Assembly: GCF_001938565.1 (NCBI RefSeq)
Contig: NZ_MSYM01000005.1
Location: 62,001 to 126,000, forward strand
Direction: 5' to 3'
DNA from: Rhodoferax antarcticus ANT.BR
GTDB lineage: Bacteria; Pseudomonadota; Gammaproteobacteria; Burkholderiales; Burkholderiaceae_C
Length of the DNA stretch: 64,000 nucleotides
The position numbers were made by a program, and so were the translations under genes. A model generated the notes under the pieces. The model saw nothing but the letters and a program-made list of their open reading frames with translations, was not told where the DNA came from and ran no database searches. Position 1 is the stretch's first letter. Each line of letters begins with the position of its first letter. Shown in pieces: positions 37,557-46,792 of this stretch.

Positions 37557-37913
37557 ATGGATATTTCGAGCTTTTTTCAACAGTATTGGCCTTTTCTGGC
37601 GCTGGTTCTCTGGTTGGGCTACAAGTGGTGGAACTCCAAAAAAGTTGTGGGCCTGCTGCCCGAGCTCAGGGCCAGTGGCGCCACCTTTGTCGATGTGCGC
37701 TCAGCCGCTGAGTTTGCCCAGGCCAATGCACCTGGCAGCATCAATATCCCCCTGCAGGAACTGAGCAGCCGGCTCGGTGAGATTCCCAAGACCAGCCCGG
37801 TGGTGTTGTGCTGCGCCAGCGGCTCACGCAGCGGCATGGCCAAACTTGTGCTGAAGAAAAATGGCTACCCAACGGTTTACAACGTCGGTGCCTGGACCAA
37901 GCTTTTGAACTGA
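37557..37913 (+). CDS. Membrane-anchored rhodanese
   Basis: A 118-residue protein: N-terminal membrane helix (about 9-25) followed by a single rhodanese domain with FVDVRSAAEF and the active loop CASGSRSG (Cys86). It probably moves sulfane sulfur at the inner membrane. GGAG lies five bases before the ATG. Its last 37 bases overlap the end of the convergent yihY-like gene. Confidence 0.92.
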   Translation: MDISSFFQQYWPFLALVLWLGYKWWNSKKVVGLLPELRASGATFVDVRSAAEFAQANAPGSINIPLQELSSRLGEIPKTSPVVLCCASGSRSGMAKLVLKKNGYPTVYNVGAWTKLLN

Positions 37914-38773
37914 TCTTTGGGCTTGCGCGAGCCATAGGCGTTGGCGTAGACCCAGGTGAATTCGGCGCCAATGAGAAAAATTTGTGCCGAGTAATATACC
38001 CAGAGCAACACCACCACCAGCGAGCCCGCTGCGCCAAAGCCCGAGATCACGCCGCTACGCCCGATGTACAGGCCAATCAGAAACTTGCCAAAGGTGAACA
38101 GCGTGGCGGTAAACACCGCACCGGTCCAGACATCTCGCCATTGCACCTGCGCCCGCGGCATCACCTTGTAGATCAGCGCAAACATGGCCGCCACCAGCAC
38201 AAAGCTGCCAATCGCGTTGACCAGCGCCGCCAGCGCCACCCACGCGCCAAACACCGGCTGCAGCCAGCTGCCCATGACCCCCAGCACGGCACTGACCACC
38301 AGTGACACGATGAGCAGGAAGCCAATGGCCAGAATCATCCCGAAAGACAGCAGCCGCGCCCGCACCAGCGCCAACCAGCCGTTGCCGGGGTTATGCGCGG
38401 CCACGCGCCAGATGCGGTCCAGCGCGTCCTGCAGTTCGGCAAACACGGTGGTGGCACCCACGAAGAGCATTAACAAGCCCAGCACGGTGGCCAGCGAGCC
38501 TTCCAGCGGCTTGTCCACGCTGGCCAGCAGGTCTTGCACAGCTTTGGCGCCAGAATTGCCCATCAAGGCGCTTAGCTGGTGCGCAATTTCACCGCGCGCA
38601 GCGTCTTCGCCGAAGACCAGGCCGGCCACGGAGATGACGATCAGCAACAAAGGCGCCAGGGAAAACAAGGTGTAGTACGCCAGTGCGGCACCCATGCTGG
38701 GCGCATAGTCGGCCAGCCAAGACCGCGCGGTGAGCCGCAGAAGCCGCCAAAAGGCGCGCAAGTCCCAGGGCAC
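37877..38773 (-). CDS. YihY/BrkB family inner membrane protein
   Basis: A 298-residue polytopic protein with about six helices. Typical motifs include GAALAYYTLFSLAPLLL near the N-terminus, LQDALDRIW, and the C-terminal GAAGSLVVVLLWVYYSAQIFLIGAEFT. The family was once misnamed RNase BN; its function is uncertain. It overlaps the rhodanese gene tail-to-tail. Confidence 0.93.
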   Translation of the reverse strand: MPWDLRAFWRLLRLTARSWLADYAPSMGAALAYYTLFSLAPLLLIVISVAGLVFGEDAARGEIAHQLSALMGNSGAKAVQDLLASVDKPLEGSLATVLGLLMLFVGATTVFAELQDALDRIWRVAAHNPGNGWLALVRARLLSFGMILAIGFLLIVSLVVSAVLGVMGSWLQPVFGAWVALAALVNAIGSFVLVAAMFALIYKVMPRAQVQWRDVWTGAVFTATLFTFGKFLIGLYIGRSGVISGFGAAGSLVVVLLWVYYSAQIFLIGAEFTWVYANAYGSRKPKDQFKSLVQAPTL

Positions 38774-38945
38774 GTCAGGCGACCCTGGTTTTTAAGCGGA
38801 GCACTTGGACAGCTTGCAGCGCTGACAAATGGAACATGAACACCTCTGGTCAATAGCAAAGCAGCTTAGTGTTGACCGCCAGCACTCATGCTGGCTGTAC
38901 GCCAGCGCACATGGCGGGCTGAGTTGGCGCGCTGGAGTAAGCATG

Positions 38946-38995
38946 AAAATGCTCTCTAGCCCCTATTATTTAAGGGCTATGCGCTATTGTTTTTT
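38946..38995 (-). repeat. Dispersed repeat copy in 38.8-39.5 kb gap
   Basis: On the minus strand: AATAGCGC, AGCCCTTAAATAATAGGGGC, TAGAGAGC. The arms pair well. The remaining 750-base gap (38774-39527) contains no gene that I can support; it separates YihY from the tubulin-like operon. Confidence 0.7.
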
Positions 38996-39527
38996 ATTAA
39001 TGCTGTGTTGAGCTAATCAGGTCTGCGGGAGTGAGCTGGTGTCAAAGCTGCTTGGCCTAGGTGCGCTGGGCACGCTGTGGTGTTTGAACTTGGTTGTCGG
39101 GTTCGTGATTGGACCCATAAGAGTCATCGAGCTTTCAGTGCCCGTCGGCAGGTTCCGACCCGTTACAGTCGTTCAACCTGGCTGAATGAATGGCTGCTGC
39201 GCAGCGTGACCTGACGGCCATCAATGCCCGCCTCCGGGTGAGCCAGTTTTCAAATTTGAGGTGCCGACCAGCCGCCGTTCGTGGGCATATCCAACTTGCC
39301 CAATGGAGTCAATGACCGATTTGCGAGGTATTCCACTTAGTCTGTCCACTCTTTTTGATTTAGGCCAATGTGCCTGATTGCGTTCGTCAAGAACAGTACA
39401 AAGATAAGGCAAATCCTCGACCACCGTGAGTTGGGACTGCCCTGCAGCGTTCATTAGCGCAGGTCTCTTTTGCGGGAAAAGCTTAACTAAAACAATGCCA
39501 TAATCCAATGGGGAAGTAGTCACCAAC

Positions 39528-41057
39528 ATGAGATATATCGTGACCAAAACAAACACCAAAAAAAGGTGCGAGCTGACTAAATTGTGGCCACTGGCGTCGG
39601 GAACCTGGTCCCCTGATTTACACGGCACGGGTTTCATCCTGAGCCAGACGGCCAATCAGCATGGCCCTTCCAGCGTCTTGCAGCGTGACGACCTCAGCGC
39701 GCTTTTGCAGGCAGGCTGCGTCCTTGATGTACCGCAGGCAATGTTCCCCCCTGAATTCAAATTTTGTCCAAGGTCTGGCAAGGCCTTGCAGCTTGCGCCG
39801 CAAACTGCGACAGGAATTAGCTGGGTGCCGCCGTTTGGTGCCGCGCCACTTGCGCCACGTGCCAGCCGCGCGGTCCGCGGCTTGCGCCAGGCGGCGATGG
39901 CGATCAAACTGACCCGCCAGGACCAGCGTCGTGCCGATACCGACCCCGACGCCTCACTGGGTCTGCCGCCACCGGGCGATTACGAGTACTTTTCGACCCC
40001 TGCGGGCAGTCGTGCAGCGGTGCTGCTGGCGCTGGACCCGGCCAAGGGCCTGCTTTACTTGTTGTTGCCGACATCCAAACGCTGGGAACTGCTTGAGCAT
40101 GACGGCGGTGGCTTGCTGGCCGAGTCGCGCTGCGCGCGCTCCGACTGGCGTTGCGAGCTCGCCGTTGACGGCTTGCGCAGCCTGCTCTTCCTGCCCACCG
40201 AATCGGGCCTAGCCTGCCTCAGCCCCGACGCGGCCAGCCTGGGTTTCGAGGTCGACTACATCGGCGACGCGCCGGCCATCGGCGCACCTTTGCAGTTCGG
40301 TGAACAGGTCTGGGCGCCGCTGCGGCTCGCCGATGGCGGCATCCGATTCGTCAGCGCAAGCGTCAGCGGCGAGGCCGGCGCACAGGTCGACTTGCCGGCC
40401 ACCAGCACCGGTGTGTCGGCGCTGGGCGCATTACATGCCCCGCTGGCCGATGGGCGCACCGCCTTGTGGCCCTGCGACAACGGTCAACTCTTGCTGCGCA
40501 AGCAGGCCAGCGGCGCGCTGGTCGCGAGTTTTCAGGCCTGGCCCGCCGGTGTGCAACCGTCCTTCGAGTTTGGCAGCCCGTATCTGTCGCGTGACGGCAG
40601 CCTCTGGCAGCTTTGTTTTGACACGCAGCACGACAGTTATATCTATCTGCAGCTCGGTGTCGACAAGTCCGAGCGGGCGTCGGCGCTGGCGCCGCGCCTG
40701 TGTTCTGGCAGCTTCAACTTCCGTTTTGCCACCAAGTTCAAGAGTGAGCCCTGGCTGGAGCCCGAGCATGGCGATGACGGCGGCTCCGACGAGGTGGTCC
40801 TGCCCTTGCTGGAGTCGACCAGCAGTGTCGCGGTGCTGGGCCTGAAGCTGGAAACCACCGCCGGCCTGGCCGATCTGCTGCGCTCGAGCGAGCGTATGCG
40901 GGCGGTGCTGGTGCTGGACGACGCGTCAAGCCAGACCGCTTTCCACATGCTCGTTGTGGCCGAGCCCTGGAGGCTACGGGTCTTTATTCACGCCGGCCTG
41001 CTCTGGGCCTATCACCCACTGTTGAGTCGTTTGGACGGATGGACCTTGCAACCATGA
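39528..41057 (+). CDS. Tubulin-operon protein A (possible beta-propeller)
   Basis: A 509-residue soluble protein, first gene of the tubulin-like operon. There is no signal peptide. The N-terminal 90 residues contain LWPLASGTW, VPQAMFPPEFKFCPRSG (a CPxxG knuckle that looks like half of a zinc ribbon), then a long series of beta-rich segments with recurring patterns such as YFSTPAGSRAAVLLAL and FGSPYLSRDGSLWQLCFD, suggesting a propeller-like fold. I do not recognise the family. The stop overlaps the next ATG by four bases. Confidence 0.72.
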   Translation: MRYIVTKTNTKKRCELTKLWPLASGTWSPDLHGTGFILSQTANQHGPSSVLQRDDLSALLQAGCVLDVPQAMFPPEFKFCPRSGKALQLAPQTATGISWVPPFGAAPLAPRASRAVRGLRQAAMAIKLTRQDQRRADTDPDASLGLPPPGDYEYFSTPAGSRAAVLLALDPAKGLLYLLLPTSKRWELLEHDGGGLLAESRCARSDWRCELAVDGLRSLLFLPTESGLACLSPDAASLGFEVDYIGDAPAIGAPLQFGEQVWAPLRLADGGIRFVSASVSGEAGAQVDLPATSTGVSALGALHAPLADGRTALWPCDNGQLLLRKQASGALVASFQAWPAGVQPSFEFGSPYLSRDGSLWQLCFDTQHDSYIYLQLGVDKSERASALAPRLCSGSFNFRFATKFKSEPWLEPEHGDDGGSDEVVLPLLESTSSVAVLGLKLETTAGLADLLRSSERMRAVLVLDDASSQTAFHMLVVAEPWRLRVFIHAGLLWAYHPLLSRLDGWTLQP

Positions 41058-42547
41058 ATATTTTTGCCCGTGCCGCCCGCGCTGCTGTTGTCTTTTGTGC
41101 GGGCCTGGTCGCCTTGCCCGCGGTTTCAGCCGGCATACAGCAGGCCTTCCTGGTGCAGAACTCGGGCTGGATGGAGCCGTTTTACAGCGACCCGGCCTCG
41201 CAGCTGAAAGCCCTGGTGGCAGCGGTGGCCGGCGCGGCGACCAGCGCCGATGACCCGGTGTTCACACTCGCCTTCAGCCAGAGCAAGGGCAGCAATGTGT
41301 CGCCGGCGCTGCTGGCCAGCGGTCGGGGAACCGCTGCAATGGGCCGTGACCTGGCGGCGCTGACGGTGGCCCGCAAGGGGCCCGGCGCGGCGCTGGCCGA
41401 CACCGATTTCAAGGAAGCCATCAGCAAGACCATCACCGGCCCGTTCAAGGCCGCGCCGGGCATCATCTGGATCTTCACCAACAACAAGAACAGCCCCGAC
41501 AACGACGCCCAGACCGCCGAGCGCAACCGCGATTTCTATCGCCTGCTGCACCTTGAGCCGTCGATCACCAAGACCCTGGTGTTTGCGCTCAAGATGCCGG
41601 TGCAGGGCAAGCAATTTGCGGCGCGCGGGCTGATGGTCTACGCGCTGGCCTACGGCAAGCCGGCCGCCGAAGCGCTCGACCGGATCATGGCCGAGGGGCG
41701 GCTGACGCGTGTGCTGACCCAGGCGCCGGCGCGGCTCAAGCCGGTCGACCAAGACGCGCTGCGCATCGTGCCAGTGGCGGTCAAAGACGCGCCGAATGTG
41801 TCTGCCAGCCTGGGCGCCGACCAGCGCACGCTGGTGCTCGACGTCGAGGCCGCCGGCCTGGTGCCGACGGTGACCTTGCAGGCCAAGCTGGAAAACCTGT
41901 TCTACCCCTACGTGATCCAGCGCGCTGGCGTCGAGGCCAGCTTGCTGGGCAGCGCCGAACGCACGCCGGTGCGCGTCGAACCGGCCGTGGTGCAGGGCCT
42001 GCAGCCGGGTGCCGCCCAGCCGGTGGAGGTGAGCTTCACGCTGCCGATGGCGCAGGTGCCGTCGGCCTGGTCGGCGCAGGCGCTGGCGGCCATGGGCAAG
42101 CAGGTGCTGCTGCCGATGGTGGTCGAGATGGGCCTGACCGGCCAGCAACTGACCCTGTCCGAAAACTTCTCGGCGGAAATGCGCGAACTGTTCCCGGGTG
42201 ACCCGATCTCCGAGGTGTTCACACCGCCGGACAGCGTGCGGGCCTCGCTGGTGCGGGTTCCGCTGCTGGTGCGGATTCAATACCCGCTGCTGCCGGTACT
42301 GGCGCTGATGGGCGGTTTGTTGCTGCTGGTCGGCGGGCTGGTCGCGCTGGGCCTGGCCTCGCGCAGCAGCAAGCGTTATGAGTTGGTGGTTGACGGCAAT
42401 AAGCGCAACGTTGTGCTCAAGCCCTTCGCCAGCCTCGCCATCAAGGACGGCGAAGGCCGGCTGGTGGGCGAGATCAAGCGTGGCCTGGGTCGCCCGCAAG
42501 TGCTCAGTGTCGCCGAGGGCCATACCCTCAACCTGGGCCGCCCCTGA
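41054..42547 (+). CDS. vWA-like periplasmic domain protein, single C-terminal helix
   Basis: A 497-residue protein with a signal peptide (1-26, ending PAVSA). The mature region opens QQAFLVQNSGWMEPFYSD, which resembles the first strand and metal site of a vWA domain, but QNSGWM replaces the DxSxS motif. Later, IIWIFTNNKNSPDND fits the T4/D region. After a beta-rich segment there is one helix at about 408-434 (LPVLALMGGLLLLVGGLVAL) and a cytoplasmic tail of about 60 residues. It probably senses or scaffolds from the periplasm and contacts the tubulin-like protein inside. Confidence 0.78.
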   Translation: MNIFARAARAAVVFCAGLVALPAVSAGIQQAFLVQNSGWMEPFYSDPASQLKALVAAVAGAATSADDPVFTLAFSQSKGSNVSPALLASGRGTAAMGRDLAALTVARKGPGAALADTDFKEAISKTITGPFKAAPGIIWIFTNNKNSPDNDAQTAERNRDFYRLLHLEPSITKTLVFALKMPVQGKQFAARGLMVYALAYGKPAAEALDRIMAEGRLTRVLTQAPARLKPVDQDALRIVPVAVKDAPNVSASLGADQRTLVLDVEAAGLVPTVTLQAKLENLFYPYVIQRAGVEASLLGSAERTPVRVEPAVVQGLQPGAAQPVEVSFTLPMAQVPSAWSAQALAAMGKQVLLPMVVEMGLTGQQLTLSENFSAEMRELFPGDPISEVFTPPDSVRASLVRVPLLVRIQYPLLPVLALMGGLLLLVGGLVALGLASRSSKRYELVVDGNKRNVVLKPFASLAIKDGEGRLVGEIKRGLGRPQVLSVAEGHTLNLGRP

Positions 42548-42620
42548 AGGCCGGCGCGCCGGTCCAGCATTCATTCAGTCTTTCATCTACACCAACTCAA
42601 TCCACAAGGGGCAATCGGCC

Positions 42621-43058
42621 ATGGCACAGACTCAACAACAAAGCAGCGGTTTTTCACTGCCGGCGCCGGCCGACGCGGCCTCGGCTGCTAACGCGCCCAC
42701 CACCACCACGGCCACCGTCATCCTGCCGCCGGGCGAAAAGTTCGAGGGCACCTACACAGTGGTGTCGGACACCTCTTCGCGCGACCTGCTGGTCGGCGGC
42801 GGCATTCTGCTGGTGCTGTTTGTGGCCTTCTTCTTTGCCAAGAATGCCTACGCCAACACCATGGTGGCCAAGCGGGTGCCGCCGAACAAGGCCAACGCGG
42901 CCGGCTGGTGGCTGTTCGTCTTCCTGGCCAGCCTAGCGACCGGCGTGGTGCTGGCGGCGGTCAATTCGGCCAAGTTCATGACACCTCTGATCATCGGACC
43001 GGTGGCGGCGGTCGGTCTGCTAGCGCTGGTACTGATGTTTGTTTCGGGTCGCAAGTAA
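42621..43058 (+). CDS. Small three-helix membrane protein
   Basis: A 145-residue protein starting MAQTQQQSSGFSLPAP, with a polar N-terminus and helices at about 56-73, 95-114 and 121-141. AAGGGG lies about ten bases before the ATG. The family is not recognised. Its position between the vWA-like gene and the tubulin-like gene suggests a membrane subunit of the same complex. Confidence 0.78.
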   Translation: MAQTQQQSSGFSLPAPADAASAANAPTTTTATVILPPGEKFEGTYTVVSDTSSRDLLVGGGILLVLFVAFFFAKNAYANTMVAKRVPPNKANAAGWWLFVFLASLATGVVLAAVNSAKFMTPLIIGPVAAVGLLALVLMFVSGRK

Positions 43059-43091
43059 ATAATCAAGCTTCGGCTACAAGGGGAGACAGGC

Positions 43092-46000
43092 ATGGCAGAC
43101 AGCATCAACCAGACGGTCGGCGTGGGCGCCGTACCGAAGCCAGAGACCAGCATCGACCTGCGTCCGACGCTCTTCATCGGCGTCGGTGGCACCGGTATGG
43201 AGGTGTTGATGCGGGTGCGCCGGCGCATCCTCAACACGCTGTGGGGCGGCTCCGGCGCACGCACCAAGGTGGAGAGCCTGGCCGACTTTCCCGTGGCGCA
43301 GTTCATCCAGTTTGACCTTGACAGCGGCGCGGTGATCGACAGCGGCCGGGCCCAGGCCGAGGACCTGCAGTTCGACCTGGTCAAGTTCAGCGACGACGAA
43401 AAGATCGTCGAGTCCTTCGACATGGACAAGTACAGCCGCGACGACGACGCGCTGGAGAAGTACCCGCACATCAAGGAATGGCTGTCGTTGACGCCCAAGA
43501 AGATCCGCGAACTGGGCATTGACCCGGCCAAGGGGGCAGGCCAGATCCGGGCAGTTTCACGGCTGTACTTCTTCGACAAATACGCCAAGGTGCGCGACAA
43601 GATCCGCCTTAAGCTCAAGACCCTGAAGGCCGGCCTGTCGCACGAGCGCCAGCTCAGCCAGTTGGGCCTGAAGATGGAGAACAGCAAGTTCCGCATCGTG
43701 GTGATCGGTTCGGTGGCCGGTGGCACCGGTTCGGGGGCCTTTCTCGACATGGGCTTGCTGGCGCGCTGGCTGGCCAAGACCGAGGTCGGCGCGGCCGACG
43801 TCGAGCTGATGCTGTTCCTGCCCACTGGCTATAGCGGCGCCAACAAGGACCGCACCGAGGCCAACGGCTACGCCGCGCTGATGGAGCTGGAATCGGCCAT
43901 GATGGGCAACAAAGGCTACGTTGGGCGCTGGGACGCCTTTGACCAGCCCGAACTGTCGCGCGAACCCTACGGCGAGGTCTACCTGATCGACTCGGGCAAC
44001 CTCGCGCAGCAGCACACCAAGGACGTCAAGGACGTTTACCAGATGGTGGCCGATGCCTTGTTCGAAGACTTCGCCTCCGGCGACTTCGCGCGGCGCAAAC
44101 GTTCGGTGGCGGTCAACCAGGCGCAGCACAAGAACTTCCTGCACGACGCCCTGGTACCGAAGAACCGCTTTGCCGACATGCGCCTGTCCTATTCCAAGCG
44201 CTTCTCGGCCTTCGGCCAGGCGGTGCTGGACACGCGCCAGGAAGCCCGTCGAAACGAGCGCGCCCACCGCTGGGCCGGCGAGATGCTCAAGGCCTTCTTC
44301 GGCGTCGGCGGCTCCGACATCGGCGCCAACCGCGCTACCGACAAACAGCGCGACGACTTCATGGCCACCCACATGGCCCTGCGCGCCTCGACCTTCAGCG
44401 ATTTCCCCGAGTTCTCCGACAAGACCGTCGAGCTCAAGCGCAGCAGCGGCGAGTTCACCGATTACTTCATCGTCGAGGACCTGCTGCAGGACAAGAACGG
44501 CCTGCTGCTGGCCGGTGTCGAGCAGCGCGTCAACCACCGCATCGACGACATCCGCAACGGCTTCGACCGGGGCGAATGGCCGGTGCAGGTGCGCGAGGCC
44601 GTCAAGCAGCTCGAGCGTGATGCGGTGCGCGACCAGGACTCGACCGCCGACACCACCGAGGACCGCGTCGCCAAGCGCCGCCGCGAGGTGCTCGATCGCG
44701 TCAGGAAAACGGTGCGCGACCAGCTCTACGCCTACCTCGACAACAAGGAATTCGGCGGGCTTGAATACGTGCTCTCGCTGGTCGAGCAGATCAAGGACCG
44801 GCTCGAGGTCTCAGGCAGCGGCCTGATCGCCGCGCTGACACTCAACGGCGAGCGTTATCGCGAAATCAAGGAGGCCGTGCGCAGCCGCGAGGTCGAACGC
44901 CTACTGACCAATCTGGAGCAGACCAAGGGTGGCTTCTTTGGCGGCGGCGAGAAGCAGGCCGTCACCGTGATGGACCAGTTGCGCATCGAGATCGCCAACG
45001 GCATCAAGTTCCACCTGCGCGCCAAGGCCGCCGACGAGGCCGCGCTGTTGATGGGTGAACTGTCGGCCTGGCTGGGCCGCAAGATGGGCGTCGACGCCCA
45101 GGGCCAGGCGGTGTGGAACGGCCTGGTCGGCGAACTGCAGGCCGGACGCGAGTCGGTGCTGGCGATGCTCGATCAGCTGCAGCGTGCCAACGCCATCCTG
45201 CAGCAGGATCTGAAGAAGGACCATGCGACGCTGATCACCATTCCGGCACCCGACCGCGAGATCCCGATGCCCGGCGCGGCGCAGCTGCGTGAATGGGCTG
45301 ACGAGGCCTTCAAGGACCTGGGGGGGTCAAAAGCCCTGTTCCCGATGCTCGGCGAGGTCGAACAGCGCGGCAAGATCCTGGCCAAGATCAAGCGTATGGC
45401 CGAGCGCCAGCTGGCGCTGGCCGCCAGCGTTGACGGCGACGCGGCGGCCACCGACCCGCTGGTCGAGGCACTCGAGCAGATGAACCCGGCGGCACGTATT
45501 GATGCCTTTCGCAAGCTGCTGGCCTGCGCAATGCCCTGGATCGACGCCAACCTGTCGGGCGACTTCACGGTGCGCGCCGACCAGTACAAATGCTTCATCG
45601 GTGTGGCCGGTGCCGACGAGTTCAAACGCAAGTTCGGCCCCGAACTCGACACCTGCATACCAACGCAGGCCGGCATCACCGCGGCCCAGTTGAGCATCGT
45701 CGAAAACGGCGCCTCCGGCCGGGCGGTCTGTTACAGCGAGCTGTCGGGCGTGCCGATGACGGTGCTGCGCGGGCTCGAAGGCTGGCGCACCAGCTACCGC
45801 AAGGAATCGGAAAAAAGCCCCACCCACACCCACATCGATTCAACCCAGTTCAGCCATCCGATTGCACCGACCACGGACGAGATCAACCGCCTGGCTGAGG
45901 ACTTCAAGCAGTTCCTGCTGGCGGTGATGCTGGGTGTGCTGACGCGCTCGATTCAGCGCGTTGTGCCGCCGGGACAGTACCAGTTTGCGGTGGCGCGCGG

Positions 46001-46775
46001 CGATGTGCGGCGTATCGGCAACGAGCGGGCGATCCGCCAGAATGGCCTGCCTTTGGCATACCGCGAGGCCATCGTCGCACGGGTGCAGGAGCAGTTGGCC
46101 CAGGCCGGCGCGCAGCAGCTGGCGGCGCTGGCCGCGCTGTGTGATTACTACGAAAGTGCCGTCTACACCCCGAAGCTGGTGTCCGATGCAACCGGCGCCG
46201 AGCAGGTCCGCAAGGGATTCGCCAGCGCGATCTCGGCCGAGGCCAAGCAGGATTTGCGCGACCGCGCGCGCCGCAAGGGCCTGTCGGAGCGTGAACTCGA
46301 GCAGGCGGCCACCAGGCTGCTGGACAAGCTCAAACCCTGGGCGACGCCGATCGGCGATTCCGACGCCGATGCCTACGACTGGGAAGTGCGCGAACCCGGC
46401 GAGGACGGCCAGCCCCGGCTGAAGTACCTGATCAACGCTGACATGCTGGAACCCGGCGCACTGGAGGCCTTGTTGCAGCCTGCTGTAGTGGCCGCCATGC
46501 CGGTGATGCCTGGTGTCATGCCGCCACCCTTGGGCGGCTTGGCATCGCAACTGGCGCCCCAGTACCACATCGGCGTCAACGGCCAGCAATACGGCCCCTT
46601 CGTCACGCAGCAACTCGCGCAGATGCTGGCGGCCGGGCAAATCGCCGCGGCGGGCACCAAGGTCTGGCGCCAGGGCCTGCCGGCTTGGGTCGAGCTGAGC
46701 CAGCTGGCCGAGCTGGCGCCCTTGCTGCAAAGCCCGCCGCCCTTGAGCGCTGGCATGCCACCCCCGCTGGCTTGA
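43092..46775 (+). CDS. Tubulin/FtsZ-like GTPase with C-terminal GYF_2 domain
   Basis: A 1227-residue protein. The N-terminal GTPase domain has the T1-like loop GVGGTGMEV (about 30-38), the tubulin signature GGTGSG (210-215, within VIGSVAGGTGSGAFLDMG) and NGYAALMELE near 258-267, matching the Tubulin_2 family. A long helical region follows (about 420-900). Residues about 1156-1205 (YHIGVNGQQYGPF, WRQGLPAWVEL) form a GYF_2-like peptide-binding domain. GGGGAG precedes the ATG. Makarova and Koonin described large FtsZ-like families linked to vWA and membrane genes; this fits that group, proposed to remodel membranes. Confidence 0.9.
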   Translation: MADSINQTVGVGAVPKPETSIDLRPTLFIGVGGTGMEVLMRVRRRILNTLWGGSGARTKVESLADFPVAQFIQFDLDSGAVIDSGRAQAEDLQFDLVKFSDDEKIVESFDMDKYSRDDDALEKYPHIKEWLSLTPKKIRELGIDPAKGAGQIRAVSRLYFFDKYAKVRDKIRLKLKTLKAGLSHERQLSQLGLKMENSKFRIVVIGSVAGGTGSGAFLDMGLLARWLAKTEVGAADVELMLFLPTGYSGANKDRTEANGYAALMELESAMMGNKGYVGRWDAFDQPELSREPYGEVYLIDSGNLAQQHTKDVKDVYQMVADALFEDFASGDFARRKRSVAVNQAQHKNFLHDALVPKNRFADMRLSYSKRFSAFGQAVLDTRQEARRNERAHRWAGEMLKAFFGVGGSDIGANRATDKQRDDFMATHMALRASTFSDFPEFSDKTVELKRSSGEFTDYFIVEDLLQDKNGLLLAGVEQRVNHRIDDIRNGFDRGEWPVQVREAVKQLERDAVRDQDSTADTTEDRVAKRRREVLDRVRKTVRDQLYAYLDNKEFGGLEYVLSLVEQIKDRLEVSGSGLIAALTLNGERYREIKEAVRSREVERLLTNLEQTKGGFFGGGEKQAVTVMDQLRIEIANGIKFHLRAKAADEAALLMGELSAWLGRKMGVDAQGQAVWNGLVGELQAGRESVLAMLDQLQRANAILQQDLKKDHATLITIPAPDREIPMPGAAQLREWADEAFKDLGGSKALFPMLGEVEQRGKILAKIKRMAERQLALAASVDGDAAATDPLVEALEQMNPAARIDAFRKLLACAMPWIDANLSGDFTVRADQYKCFIGVAGADEFKRKFGPELDTCIPTQAGITAAQLSIVENGASGRAVCYSELSGVPMTVLRGLEGWRTSYRKESEKSPTHTHIDSTQFSHPIAPTTDEINRLAEDFKQFLLAVMLGVLTRSIQRVVPPGQYQFAVARGDVRRIGNERAIRQNGLPLAYREAIVARVQEQLAQAGAQQLAALAALCDYYESAVYTPKLVSDATGAEQVRKGFASAISAEAKQDLRDRARRKGLSERELEQAATRLLDKLKPWATPIGDSDADAYDWEVREPGEDGQPRLKYLINADMLEPGALEALLQPAVVAAMPVMPGVMPPPLGGLASQLAPQYHIGVNGQQYGPFVTQQLAQMLAAGQIAAAGTKVWRQGLPAWVELSQLAELAPLLQSPPPLSAGMPPPLA

Positions 46776-46792
46776 TTTTTTCAGGGGCTGAC

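Noticed and set aside
39221..39655. A 144-codon minus-strand frame before the tubulin-like operon
   Set aside because: Overlaps the start of the real plus-strand gene, has no recognisable motif and no good ribosome site.
41126..42574. A 482-codon antisense frame opposite the vWA-like gene
   Set aside because: His/Arg/Gln-rich without domains; mirror of the plus-strand codon bias.
43557..44537. Long antisense frame opposite the tubulin-like gene
   Set aside because: Low-complexity Val/Gly/His-rich product typical of the antisense of a high-GC gene; the plus-strand frame has clear GTPase motifs.
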